The translations under genes and the position numbers were made by a program. Below, piece after piece: positions 35,611 through 48,269 of a stretch of DNA of 64,000 nt. The DNA comes from Sinonovacula constricta (lineage: Eukaryota > Mollusca > Bivalvia > Cardiida > Solecurtidae): the NCBI GenBank assembly GCA_007844125.1, contig CM017558.1:28891567-28955566 (forward strand). The letters run 5' to 3'. The first letter of the stretch is position 1; every line of letters starts with the position of its first letter. The notes under the pieces are model-generated. The model did not search any database and was not told the DNA's origin. It was given only the letters and a program-made list of their open reading frames with translations.

Positions 35611-35867
35611 AACAACAGCAAACAACAACACCAAACAGTAAATATATATGTATAATGCATAAGTATGACGCATCTCTATCATCGACATTTACGTAAACAT
35701 TTCATGATATGTTTATTTAAGAATGCATGCTTTGTGGTGAGGCCAGGCTGGGAGGGGGTTGCAAGAGAAATAACATTATCATGTAAGCCCTTGCTTTCTG
35801 AATTTGTTATCTTAGAAAACCCGCGTCACAAAAAACTGTGCTAAAGCCAATTTATATATATATGTGG

Positions 35868-35996
35868 GTGTAAGAAGGTCTTCCAGCTGACTTGCGGTGC
35901 GCCGGTGGTTCTACCCAGACATGAGTCTGGGGTCTTCCTCCACCAGGAAGCTAGACGTTGCTATAATGATCATAAATGGTCGCTGCAATGTATTTC
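35868..35996 (+). mobile_element. family B SINE body fragment
   Basis: Starts at GTAAGAAGGTCTTCCAGCTG and keeps GCGCCGGTGGTTCTACCCAG, GTCTGGGGTCTTCCTCCACC and GGTCGCTGCAATG. The tRNA-like head is absent. Confidence 0.5.
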
Positions 35997-36611
35997 AAAA
36001 ACGAAAAAAACAAACTACATATAGGTTGTTCCTGAAGCTTGTCGCTCATCATTTAACCTTATGCTTCGAAACATTTTTTTGTGTTTAAAGTAGAAATTTA
36101 TTTTCTTTGGCCGAATATTTTTTCCGAACAATGTTTTAAGTGTGAAGGCAAGTAAGTCACGTGACTGTTTTGTTTTGGCAACACACGGAAAAAAAGGTGG
36201 AGTCATTACAATGACACTGCTTGTGATGCGGGCGCTGGTTAACACAATGTTCGGTCCATTTCTCGTAACTTCTCAAAAATATTTGCATAAGACTATTCCC
36301 TATCAAAAAGGTGTGTGTATGCGTGTGTGTGTTGGGGAGGTTGGGGCGGGAATGGACGAATCGTACCATTGCATAAGTGGGATAAAATCCCAAAAGGAAA
36401 CGTGCGGAAAGGAAAATTTAACTCTTCGTACACTGAAGTATTGCCTAGTTTCGAAATGAAAGTAAGGTATTTGTTACCTCCCTTGCTTAAGCTTTATCTT
36501 AATCTAGAATTAAAAAAAAAGAATAGCAAAAAAGATACAAATATATGTGTTTGGTACAATCTAAACAGTTCTTATAATCAATATTGAAAAATGTCGTATT
36601 TTACACCAATT

Positions 36612-36686
36612 AACCTCGGGTGGTTCTACCCAGACATACGCCTGGGTCCTCCCCACACCAGTAATTAGCTGGACTTCAACAATTTG
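36612..36686 (+). mobile_element. family B SINE fragment
   Basis: Only the central block survives (CGGGTGGTTCTACCCAGACA, CTGGGTCCTCCCCACACCAG, TAGCTGGACTTC). Confidence 0.5.
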
Positions 36687-38810
36687 TCGATTCTTTTTAC
36701 AGCATAATAAGTCAAATACGCACGACTTTGACCATTTTTCACGCATTTCTTAAAATACATCCTACTGATTCAACTGCCAGTTAGTTTATTTATATGAAAG
36801 AAAATTACATATGTGTCTTCAAGTAATGAGTGTTGTTGTGTTTTAAGAAAACTGATAAGTCATGATTAAACATCGAAAAGGATTCGCTTTCTCTCTGAGC
36901 AGATTCAACACTTTTTAATGCAAATTCTCTAGCAATATGTCGGTTCATCGGCTATCGGGTCATGTAGGGTTAAAATTAGACCTAAACTGGTTTATAAAGT
37001 TTGTGCTAGGTTAAGATTGACGTTGAAGGCGGTATAGATTGATGTTGTTCTTTTTCCTACAGTTTAATAAATAAGGGTGACAAAGATTCGATGACGAAGG
37101 TCTCAACTTTAATTAGAACCGGCATGAAAAGTTAATGGTTTTACGAGCACGTCCTCATAAATTTGACGTTCCAACAACATCTTGGCCTGTAATTAATCAA
37201 AGCCTTTAATTCAATGTATTTATAAATTGTGACATGTGATTAAACGTACTTTAGATAGTTCATAGAAATACAATAAACTGTATGACTATTAAACACATTA
37301 TTCGCAAGAACAACCTGCAGGATCCTTTATCTCTCTTAATTTCTGTCAGTATTTCGAATGGTAATAGCAATAAACGTTCATCTAAAAAAATGTTTATATA
37401 TAAGATACATCTGTCTAGCGCCACATTCATTTTTTCTATATAATAAATTAAATGCAAGATAAGATTTATTGGCTTGATGGTATTGTTAAAGAAGCCATCA
37501 CAAAAAGCAATAATCATTTACTGTGTGTTTAGAAATAATCACGCACCATCGTTAATGGGTATATTCAAGCACAAATTAAATATAAAAATCGACAATGAAT
37601 TTCCTATGCATTGTACGGTTAGTTACCTGTATTGAACGGGGCGTGGTGTCTTGTTTCTACAAATGCTAGAATAGGAATTGTATTTCAGTAGTCTTTAAAC
37701 TGGAATGTGTATGTCAATTCCATGATATATCTTTATTTTTATTTGTTTAAAAATGATGATAGATTTTGATATATTGTAATGGCAATAAACGATGAGCTGA
37801 AAATGTAGTTTAAATATGCGGTTCAGCACCTGTGAATTCAATGAAATTTAAACGTTTGATTTAGCACAAAAGAAAAATGAGGTATAAAAGTAATAAAAGA
37901 ATAAAACGAAAAGATGACAATATAGAGTTCAGTACTCATTATTTATTTTATTATATAGCTTTGTAATTGTTACATTGTTTATTTGATACATTTTAAGATA
38001 TTAAGCAATCTTTACAAATTAAAAATGCACTTCCTTTATTTTTACATCCAAATGTATGTATTTATTTTTATCTATGTATATAAATGTAATGTTTAACAAA
38101 ACAACCCCATATACGGTATGATTAAGCTTAAACTTCTAATAAGCGTAAGTTAAGTATAAACTAAAAAAATCTTTTTTAAGTTAAGTATTATATATAAACG
38201 TCCTTATTTATTAAACGTGCGAAAGGTAGAATGACTGTAATCTTATTGCAAGACTATACTTGTATTCCCATCCATTGATTTAAAGTTCAAAAGCAGACCA
38301 CTTTATTTTGTTTGTTTATTTGTAAAAGATACATCTCTCAGTCAAAAAAATGCATGGTTGTACTGATTTAAAATGTGAACGCTGCTACATGCAATCTTCA
38401 TTCGCTGTTAAAACACCTTTTCGGCGATGAAAATGCAGGTGTTGAGGACATATTTCATGAAACGTGACGCATGACTTTAGTGCAGTTTACAAAAAATAAA
38501 CAAAACCTAATTTCCGGATGTGCCGTCTTATCTTTCTAATAATTGTCAAAATTACATCAAAAAGGACTATTTTGATACCGCTGAATGCACTCATCATGTT
38601 TTGTACACTTTCACCGTTTCTTATATAATTTCCGAAGATTTGATAAATCTTAATTGTATAAAAAACATGATAATGCGAAATGGTTAAATTGACTGAAAAA
38701 CAACATTTCAACAGTTTAGCCATAAAAACTAGGATGTGACATGTTCGGTTGACATCTATTGCCATATCTGGTGACGTGCCTAGAAAAAAAACCCTCAACA
38801 CTGTTTGAAA

Positions 38811-38918
38811 CAATCGGAACTCCTCGCCTAAATCCGTCATACAGTGTCATGATTCGGAATACAGCGGCGATCATTGCGTTCAATCCTACTAACGGATTAA
38901 CTCGAGGTGTTGCGATTG
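38811..38918. mobile_element. 108-bp Mutator-like mini-MITE related to 26954-27328
   Basis: Begins CAATCGGAACTCCTCGCCTA and ends with the inverse of CAATCGCAACACCTCGAGTT. These are the same termini as the larger MITE, and it shares the internal word CGATCATTGCG. The flanks show no clear target duplication. Confidence 0.5.
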
Positions 38919-39059
38919 GCTATATACATTTTAACGTTGTGACACGTTACAGCTAGTAAATAAACGACATATTCTATTCATTTATATATACATTATATTA
39001 TTTACTGATTTCTTTCCAACAGACCGTCATGAATTCTTTGTTTCAGTTGTCTAAGTTTA

Positions 39060-39150
39060 CAACAACTACTACTACCACCACCACCGCCTCTACTACTGCT
39101 ACCACTACTACTACTACTACTATTACTACAAAAACAACTACTACTTCATC
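39060..39150. repeat. (ACT)n trinucleotide repeat
   Basis: ACTACTACTACC-type triplets with interruptions in the gene-free 33-47 kb stretch. Confidence 0.5.
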
Positions 39151-40380
39151 TACCGATGATGATAGAATTTAACAGAACAAGTGTTTAGTTCGGAATGTAG
39201 GTGTGAGAGTAGAGCGCCATGACTGCTAGGCTGTATAGAGGCAGGTGCAAACTATTTCTGTTCATAAATACTGTTTGTTCAGCTTCAGTTAATCAAAATA
39301 CGTTTTTTTTGTGTGTTGAAAAGAGCAAAAATATAGACTTAGACCAGTATTCCCCAATCATTCTTAAGTAAGAATGGCACAAGTCATGGATTTCAATCCA
39401 CAATATCTTTATTATGCGTTTAGCTACATGTCTGTATCTTTACATGACACTTTAACTTTGCTACCTTGAGCTTAAAATCGCAACTTGAAACTTCATAATT
39501 AGGATTTTTTTTGTTAGTAAGAAAAATGTGGCTTGGGCTTAAGTCATGACTTAGATTTAAGAACAGTTGGTGAATATTGGCCTTAATTAGGTTTCCAGTA
39601 TCATAGGTTTGAATCGTATTTTTTGTTATTTATCGGCGTTTCGATAAAGTTAAAAAGTACCTAATTCACAAGGTTTCGCCGAAGTTAATGCAACTATAAT
39701 CATGAAACATTGTTCTTTTCAATGTTTTTTTCTTCTTAAGACAGTTTGACCGAATTACTGAAATACATTTATATTAAACCATCAGTGATTTAACTTGATT
39801 AACAATATTTTATTGATAACTTCTAAAATTTAAACAAAAAGAACAACAGACATGAAGTAACTGTCAAAATGATTGAGCCACAAGTTTCTTAGGATAAATG
39901 TAAGATGAAATTATTTTCATGCAATTTATGTAAAATGAATCAAAACACACACGATATATTTCAATAAATGCACAGAAAAAAATAGATTTATAACGCTCTT
40001 GACAAGTGGGTGGGGTAACGACAAATGGTGTATTCTGCGGGTACAACAAAAGACACCCGGGTTCTGGAATAGGTTTACACTGTAGATTATCCGAAGCTTA
40101 TAATTATCGTCACCCTCACTTCTCATTTGCATAAACAGATGCGATGTTCCTGAGTCTAGAAGGTTACAGCTTGGTGAAATACTATATAACGGGGAGTGAA
40201 AGATAATAACCGAGCATATAATTTGATTGCTAGGATTCGTGTTTGTAATGACAGGCCAAAACACAGAGTCGGCTGTCATCAGTGTGTTTTGATTAACTTT
40301 AGGTCACCCCCGGTGTAGAGATGTTTTAGTCTTAAGTTACAAAATGCTGTTAGACTATTTTGCTGTATACATTAACATTA

Positions 40381-40713
40381 GAATATGTGCTGAAAAGTTA
40401 TACCCAAACGTTGAATATGTATTGAAAAGTTAGACCCAAACTGTTGAAAATGTATTGAAAAGTTATACTCAAACTTTGAACAAGCGTTGAAAATGTATTG
40501 AAAAGTTATACCCAAACGTTAAATTTGTATTGCAAAGTTATATCTAAACGTTGAATACGTATTAAAAAAATTAGACCCAAACGTTGAAAATGTATTGAAA
40601 AGTTATACCCAAACGTTAAATTTGTATTGAAAAATTATCTAAACGTTGAATATGTATTGAAAAATAATACCCAAACGTTGAAAATGTATTGAAAAGTTAT
40701 ACCCAAACGTTAA
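40381..40713. repeat. ~32-bp minisatellite, about ten copies
   Basis: Units contain GTTGAAAATGTATTGAAAAG and TTATACCCAAACG. Two alternating variants (GTTGAATATGTATTG and GTTAAATTTGTATTG) suggest a higher-order repeat. Confidence 0.5.
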
Positions 40714-41582
40714 AAATTAGCGGTTTTTTATAATTTGTCTCAAATACTCACATATATCTATATACAGCATCCTGTTATCTAAATAAATTTTGAGACGCAC
40801 AAAGGTTACACGTTGTTGAAGTCACGCCCATTATTGTTGCTACACAATATAATGAACATCTATCAACAGACTGAATTAGCCTAGTAAATTCGTGCTTCTT
40901 GAACCGTAAATTCATTTAATTTTAAATTTAACCTTAACTTGTTGTTTCTAAGAACAATATTTAAAGGCGGTATCTTATGCGAGACATCTCCAAATCTTAT
41001 ATAAAATACATTTTAGGACAACAAACCAGTTGTTTTTGGTGTTTTAGATTAATTTCTGATTCAGCTCATTTTGGTCTTTTTTATTTAATGACTATGTTAC
41101 AACATTTTCAAAGGTAATTTAGCGTTTACCATGTAATATTCGATTTGGCTTTTTATATTCGTAATCAATTTTTATATGCGATGGGGATTTCCGAATGAGT
41201 TATAAAATTTGACAGAAACCCTTATTTCCTTGACAGATTGTCTGACCAATTCATCGTTATGCAATACTGATATCTGTGAAAATAAAGCCCGGAAAAAATA
41301 CTGTGTGGCAACAGGCTGCAAATAATCTGTCGTGTAATTCTTAATAATTCCAACAAAGATACCAATACATGTATATAGATAGGAAACTCCAACTGGACAT
41401 CTGCTTTGTTTGATATCGAATGAAACCTTAAACATAAACCTAAACATAAACCGTTCAGTATATTAACCTGTTTTCAATTATACTGCACATTATTTTAACC
41501 AGATAATTTTTTTATATTTTTCTATATTTAACTCACATAGTTTAGTCTACCTGATTATGCTATTTTCACATTAAACTTTTGT

Positions 41583-41645
41583 ATTCGGCGCCGCATGACC
41601 TGTTAAGTGTCGGTGTGCCGTAAAACCCAAATAAATAAAAAAAGA
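41583..41645 (-). repeat. inverse copy of the GGGTTTTACGGC dispersed repeat
   Basis: Reads TATTCGGCGCCGCATGACCT, GTTAAGTGTCGGTGTGCCG and TAAAACCCAAATAAATAAA on the plus strand, the reverse complement of 18040-18125. Confidence 0.5.
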
Positions 41646-42884
41646 AGAAGCCTTAAACACAAATCTCGGACATCGACAAGCAGCCGGAAGTAAGATTTCT
41701 TTCAAATAAGTTCCAGCCATCTTTTTACCATTATTGGTGTTTTCAGTGTTTTTTTTTTCTTTTCTTCAAATTTTCGGATACCACCTTAAGTACAATGCAA
41801 TAAAACAGTGAATAGAACATGATCTGCTGGGTGACTTTTTCAATTACTTTAGAGATCAGTAGCATGGGAGGTCAGCGATAGACCACGATACAAAGAGACG
41901 CCGCCGTAATGACCCAAGATCAGGGTCTCTAAGTACTCCATTCAAAAGGGACTTGACACATTGTAATAACAAACACAAATATGACTTTTTGTATCAACTC
42001 GCCTTCATGGTTTGCTAGGCTTGTCTGGTGATGTTGACATAAAGGCTCAGTTATACAGACCTGTCAGCCGGTCAGCTGGTCTGAGTAAGTTGTCGCTAAA
42101 TGACTCAGGAGAAGTCAAATCAATACGGGTACATTTTTATATAACAATATAATAGCGTTTTTTACGTACGAAAGAGCATTGGTATATATTTGTAGTATAA
42201 CAGTTACATTGTTTATTTTACGTACAACAGAGCCCAACGCTCAAAATTATATAAAAATGAAATAACAACAACAGCATAATTAATACAAGATGGAAAAACA
42301 AAAAACGAGCAAATAGCACATTTGACAAAACTTGAAAATAAATTTTGTGATAAATTATGCTACTATTATTTGACAACATTAAACTGACACGCAAAGATGT
42401 TGGCATGTTTCCGAAAACGGCTAACCGTTAACAAACTGGTCCAAGTACCCTTTTAAGTCCACGATTTCTGTGCGTTTGTTTTATTCAATGATATATATGG
42501 TCCTATGACCATTGCAACATAAACCAAAATCTGAAAAGGCACAGGACAAAGGTATTCACATGCGAGCTAAATGTAAAAGTAAGAACAAATCTGTGATGAG
42601 TCATTACACAAAAAGAGCTACCCCAACAGTAACCGCAATGGAACGGTCAGTCGGCAAAATGGACAAAAGTATGCAAGGCTTGACGATTATATTGTTGAAC
42701 AGTAATAAGTGTCAGCTCAATAATATCATGCTATTTATTGCCAATAGTAAGAAAAGATAATATTAGGTAAAATATTTTAAGTAGGCAGCAAATAACATAA
42801 GCTTATCTGAGTTTTAACAACCGACTTTAAATTTAACTTTTAAAATATTATTTTAGAAACTTGTATGTAAGGTACGCTGGAAAA

Positions 42885-42986
42885 CCTCCCCTCTTGTAAA
42901 CTCTATCCCCGATTGGTACTCGAACCCACTACTTGAGGGGCTGACGAGTTACAAATCGATGACTATTTCTCTTCCACATATGCCAC
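42885..42986 (-). mobile_element. family B SINE head fragment
   Basis: The plus strand shows a reversed B box (GGTACTCGAACCCACTACTT) and AGTTACAAATCGATGAC, as in the other inverse copies; the body is missing. Confidence 0.5.
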
Positions 42987-45800
42987 TCAGTGTAGTGAAC
43001 ATAGCAATAATCTTCAAATTTTTCATTTCTGGCAAAAAACACGATATTGATTTCGTTATTTCCATCATATAAACTGTTTACACTTTTAAATGAGGTTTTA
43101 GGGTTCTGTTTTTGTTAGAATGATTTACATGTAACCGTTTATTTTTTACATGTAATTTATTCAGCTGACATTGCACTTTGTTAATTGAGTAATGAGACAT
43201 GACAGCGTCGCTTATAAAATGAAGACTGCCAATTAATCAACCTTCTTCCGAAGACGTAAATTTTCTAGACGCCTTTTTATAGCGTTTTATGTTTAATAAA
43301 TTTATCCCGCTCTCTACCTTTAAGCATGTAAAAGACATTGCGACAGCTTTGTGGTAATGCGATATACACTTTTCGCTTCCCATGGTTTATATTTCAAGAC
43401 GTTTTTATCATACACAGTTAATTGCAATTTTACTTTATGACAAAATATACGTTACAGCATCGACCTACGATAGGATGAATGGGAACTTTTGTCTAAGGTT
43501 ATACTTAGTTACTGTATGCTATCTTTCTAATTGCTTATAATACCCTGTCTTGTCTCTCGAGATAAATTGTAATAGCAATAACATACGAAACAGCAGCTAT
43601 AGAATTACGCTTATAATAAAAAGAAGATACATTAAGCTACACGGCGCCGATTAATTAAGATAGTGCAGGGCTTTACTGCGTTATAAAAGCGGGGGCCTTG
43701 CACTCTGTGTCCTTTGGATAAGAAAATATGAGCAGTCTTTGTCGACTTATATATATTTTCATAGTTTTGTCCAGACTTGTAGATTAAGACATCTTGTAGA
43801 TGGGAAAAATCCAATGGATCATTTTGAGTTTTTGTCAACTTCAATGGTGAGAGTGACATTTCTGCGGCGTAATTTATTTACCAAAACTTGTTGATTCAAG
43901 TAGCCGCAACATTCCTTTACAGAGCCGGTTCATTTCGGCCCGGAAACACTTCGGCCCTGAATCAACACGGACCGGACTATAGTCATCAGCACCTCTCATG
44001 TGTTTCACAGCCGCTACTGATACAGTGTCAATATCGAGTGACGAGAACAAACATTTTGTTTACCCGTATCGTTAATAATTCTTTTGCCTCTTTTCAAATT
44101 AGAGCTAGCAATGACTTGTCAACACAAGGCAAGCCTATTGACCATTCTAACTTTCCCAGATGTAAGCATTAACAGAATGGTGAACGTTATCACTTGTTCA
44201 ACAAAACAGCCGCCTTTCATTTGATGATGGTGACGGAATGCCCCGGAGATAGGGTAAACATCGACTGCTGAAGTTGCTTTAGAAACGGCGAACAGATATT
44301 TGCACTTAACAACTTCTTTCAAATCCTTGACTGAGCAGTACTTTAAAAAGTGATAAGACAAAAATAAGGCGAGTTAATAAATGCTCCTAACCAATGACCA
44401 ATACACTTACCGGCTTTTGAAAACAGTTTTATAATTAGGCTCAAAATATTGGTAGAAGTACTACTTTTTCTTAAGGGCACACACTTCATGTTTTGTTTTA
44501 AGTTTGAATACGATTTTAATGGTTATTCATGTTTTCTGCTCTTGTTTGAGATTTCATGTTTACACTATAAATGGCTAATGTTGGTTCTATTGTTTGATAA
44601 ACGTTTTATTTTTAATAATGTGAGTAACGAGCCCTCATTACATTCCCTATCGTCACAACTTGAAAATTATGAATAATTATAAGCAACAGACGTCACTTTA
44701 GATAGAATTTTCTTCAAATTTATTTAGTATTTTCTTTATCTGATAGAGAACCTTGGCACTTCAAACATGAATGACAATTAAAAATTCTGCTTACAGCTGT
44801 TGAAAAAAATGTATTCATGTCAGTTCTTTGAAAATAAGTGTTTTCTTTGTAAAATATAGTCACGTACGTATAAAGTGGTATAACTAAACTGTTTCGAAAC
44901 TTAACCACTGGCAATTTGTCGAGTCAAGGAACATATGATTTTTTTCATGTGTTTTCAAAGATTCTGTACATTGTATGAACTCGAATCTCTCTTATGACTC
45001 AAGACGTTATTTTGTTTGTTAACGCTTTATATTAATAAAACTCGAATAAAACGAAATGTGATTTGTAAGTCGTTAGTTAAATTTTTGCATATTGCACTTT
45101 ATAAAAAAACGAGATACTCAAGAAAGGAACGTCGATTTTGCACCCAGTACCTGCAATCATATCTTGTAAGGCCATGTCGATTTTCTCCGCTGAGTTCTCT
45201 TGTATCGATATGTGCTTGCTAAGATTTCCCCCGGCCTTTATTCATTCCTTGTATAGCGATTCTTCAGAACAAAAATAGGGAACCATCGTGTCAATATTAG
45301 GACAGAAAGCGCCCCCTTGTGGTAGATGTTTGTTCGGACCAACCTCCAGTATTGTTAGATTAAAAGAGAAACATTTTCTTTATGCAGAGATCAATAGCCT
45401 TTAAACGGTTCGTATAATGATCATTGATGTGTAATTATGTTGACTTAATATTGACACTTGCTTGAGTTCTGTTGTTGGTGGGTTGGGATTGAGATGCTGG
45501 CGATGTTTAATGAAGTTTGAGAAGTTGAGTTGATAATCAATGACCTCAAATCAGTTTTAAATATGACTACATCTGTATACAGTTCCAGTTCATTTCTACT
45601 AATTTCTACTTCTAATTGTAGCATGCATTTTATAGTTATGATGAAAGTATATTTTGATCTATTAATATAAAATCTATACCAATTTAGAAACGTGTTCTTT
45701 TAGTCAATTCACTGATTTATTATCATTTATTATCGCAATGTATTATAATAGATAACTGGCGTCATGTAGTCTAAATTAAAATACCAAACAAGGTTATTGG

Positions 45801-45802
<2 letters not shown>

Positions 45803-45888
<86 letters not shown>
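45803..45888. repeat. (TA)43 microsatellite
   Basis: An uninterrupted run of 86 bp of alternating TA, likely to be length-polymorphic and able to extrude as a cruciform. Confidence 0.5.
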
Positions 45889-45892
<4 letters not shown>

Positions 45893-47218
45893 AGCTGGCG
45901 GATACCATCTTAAAATGGTTAACCAACTTGACATGTTTTTACCAACATATATTTTTATCGACATCAGTTAAGAGATATCGATATATATCAAAACATATAA
46001 GCATTACTTGGTTGAAAACAAAGACAAAAAAGACGAAAAAGTGTTTAAGCATTTTAATATCATAAGTGTTACATTTATAACAAATTCTAGCAACACACTA
46101 TTTGGAATGATATCATAAATGATAAATGAATTCTTAAAATGAAAAGTGCGGGATGAATGTCTGTATTAAAGGTAGAGTTGAGCAATAAAAATACAACATA
46201 AGCTTGTGATGCTTATGGCATGTTTTACTCGAACTTCTGCAATATAACAACACAGCTTCACAAGTGTAAGTAAACAAATAAAATTTAGCACAATTTTACA
46301 CGTGATTTGATTTACAAATACTATTTATATGCGATAAATTTAATCTGTCCCACATTTTGGACGAGATCTCGAAAAATACAATAATTTGTCATAATTACTT
46401 TTACAAAATAAATTAAGAATAATTTTAGCTTTGCTTATTTACTTATTGTGTAAGATGTGTTTAGTTTATTTTGAAAACATATTAACAAATATTTTTTTAT
46501 AAAATATTTAAAATGTTTTACTCATTAAATACACATTTTATCGCTTCTTTTTAATTGTCAATGAAATTATTTATACATTAATAGAATGGTTGCCATAACA
46601 ATTATTAACATAACATAAACAAGATAAAGAGCACCATTGGCTTTACACTTTTTTTCCAGCAAAGCTGAATACTGCATTATTTAGCATTGACATTTGTTTT
46701 CCTTTTTTTAATCTGTAATTAAATTTTCAAGCAAAATTATGCTTTCTTTGTGTCATCATTTCCGTGAGATCATTAATAACATATACATGTACAACATCTT
46801 GGACGTTTTATACCAATGCTGCCGATGTACAAGTGCAAAACATGTTTTACCACACTAGACATTGCATAATTTCACTGACACTTTTTGCAAAGCTAGTATG
46901 ACAATATATACAACTATAAACATGCTAACTACTATGCAATAAACATATTTTTTATTACAATTAAATAAAACTTTATTTTGGCACGTCTGCTTTTGATCCT
47001 ATAACACATTAATGTTATGTGGCAATCGTTCATAGTCACTCCATTTTAAAATAGTTCACAGCAGTATTTATAATCGTCAAAAATGTTTCGAGTCACACCG
47101 TTTTACAAAGAAATCTAATATTTAAATCGTAATAACCAATTTGTTGCTAGGCAACGGTTTTTGATGAAGAGCCATCAGCTATGGTCGATCTCTTCATAAC
47201 GTTTCCGTTGCCCTGGCT

Positions 47219-47262
47219 TCATTGGTTGACGGAGATGGATCGATACGGTTTAGACAAAGCAC
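47219..47262 (-). CDS. candidate alternative terminal exon of the protocadherin
   Basis: A good acceptor (TGTTTTTCAG) precedes 44 coding bases in phase 1 that end in TGA and encode GALSKPYRSISVNQ with the preceding G. The phase fits the donor of protocadherin exon 3 (49050) and also that of the candidate exon at 47984-48080. Support is limited to splice signals and frame; it could belong to another transcript. Confidence 0.5.
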
Positions 47263-47983
47263 CTGAAAAACAACCGGAAATAAATGACTTTAATCTCTTG
47301 TTCATTCGAAGCATTATAATGTTATAATCTTATGACAAATTATTGTGGTTACTACATTTTAAATTCATTTTTACTTCTGGCACCAAGCAAACGTTCAATC
47401 ATATTTTAAATCATAAATATAACAAAACTGGCAATTTTGTTGGAAGCGTAGCACTTATTGCAGGCTATTTTATTTTATTACCCTTCGTTTGTATTATGTT
47501 TAAACTGTTGTCGCCATATTTGACATTAATTAATAAATTTACATCATACATCTTGAAAAAATGGCCTATATTTGACAATATTTCCCATATTGCGTCCTGA
47601 ATTAATGTGCTTTTTTCTGAGTCACCCATGGTAACGGGCGGTTTTATGTTCAGTTTATTCTTTAACGTTAAAAGGGTTTACAGCTTGAATAGGCGCTAAC
47701 ACTTGTGTATATACATCATCCCAGTAAGGTATGACAGTTGTCTTTGTCAAACATCCTGCCAACATTATCAGATCTGTTCATATTTACAAAAGCAGGTTTG
47801 ATATGAACCCAGGGTTAGCCCGTTAGTTTATCTTTAAACTTGGTACGTGCGAACGTTGAGGCTTCTGTGAAGTGTTGTGCAAACTGCGGGAATTGGGTGT
47901 GTGCCTTGCGCTTGACAATGAATTAATACGAGATCTGGAATAATAAAACAGAAATGTATGGTGAAAACATATAAGATACGTAC

Positions 47984-48080
47984 CGATGACAGTTTGCGCT
48001 TCTTTAACGACCACCCTCATTGAACGGTCAGCGGAAGAGAGCCTCTTGAGGTGATATGTCATCTTGTTTACCAACCACGG
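47984..48080 (-). CDS. candidate alternative internal exon downstream of the protocadherin
   Basis: Bounded by a GATGATAG acceptor (with CTTAAC as possible branch point upstream) and a strong G|GTACGTATC donor. Read in phase 0 it is open for 97 nt and contains KRLSSADRSMRVVVKEAQTV. It would join the exon at 47262 in frame. Entry in phase 0 fits the donors of protocadherin exons 1 and 2. Read in another phase it ends early after VVGKQDDISPQEALFR, so the frame is not certain. Confidence 0.5.
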
Positions 48081-48269
48081 CTATCATCCCTTTAATGTTA
48101 AGGTATCGGATAATCCGCTTATCCTCTAGAATTGTTGGCAGCTTTCAAAGAGCAGAACACTTCTTGCTTTATATTGAAGATTGCACAGATACGGCTTTCA
48201 ACGTCATTTAATATCACAGATAACTATGGGTTGTTCATTCTAGTAGACATTAATAGAATATTGCCACAT

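Larger units (their letters stand above)
33100..47218. other. 14-kb stretch without a recognised gene
   Basis: Between the LRRC74-like gene and the protocadherin tail I see only repeats (listed separately) and short frames without splice-supported continuation. It should contain the promoter and possible 5'-UTR exons of the LRRC74-like gene at its left end. Small non-coding genes cannot be excluded by eye. Confidence 0.5.

Noticed and set aside
38487..38840. 117-codon minus-strand frame
   Set aside because: No domain recognised, no splice context, and its 5' end lies in the 108-bp MITE.
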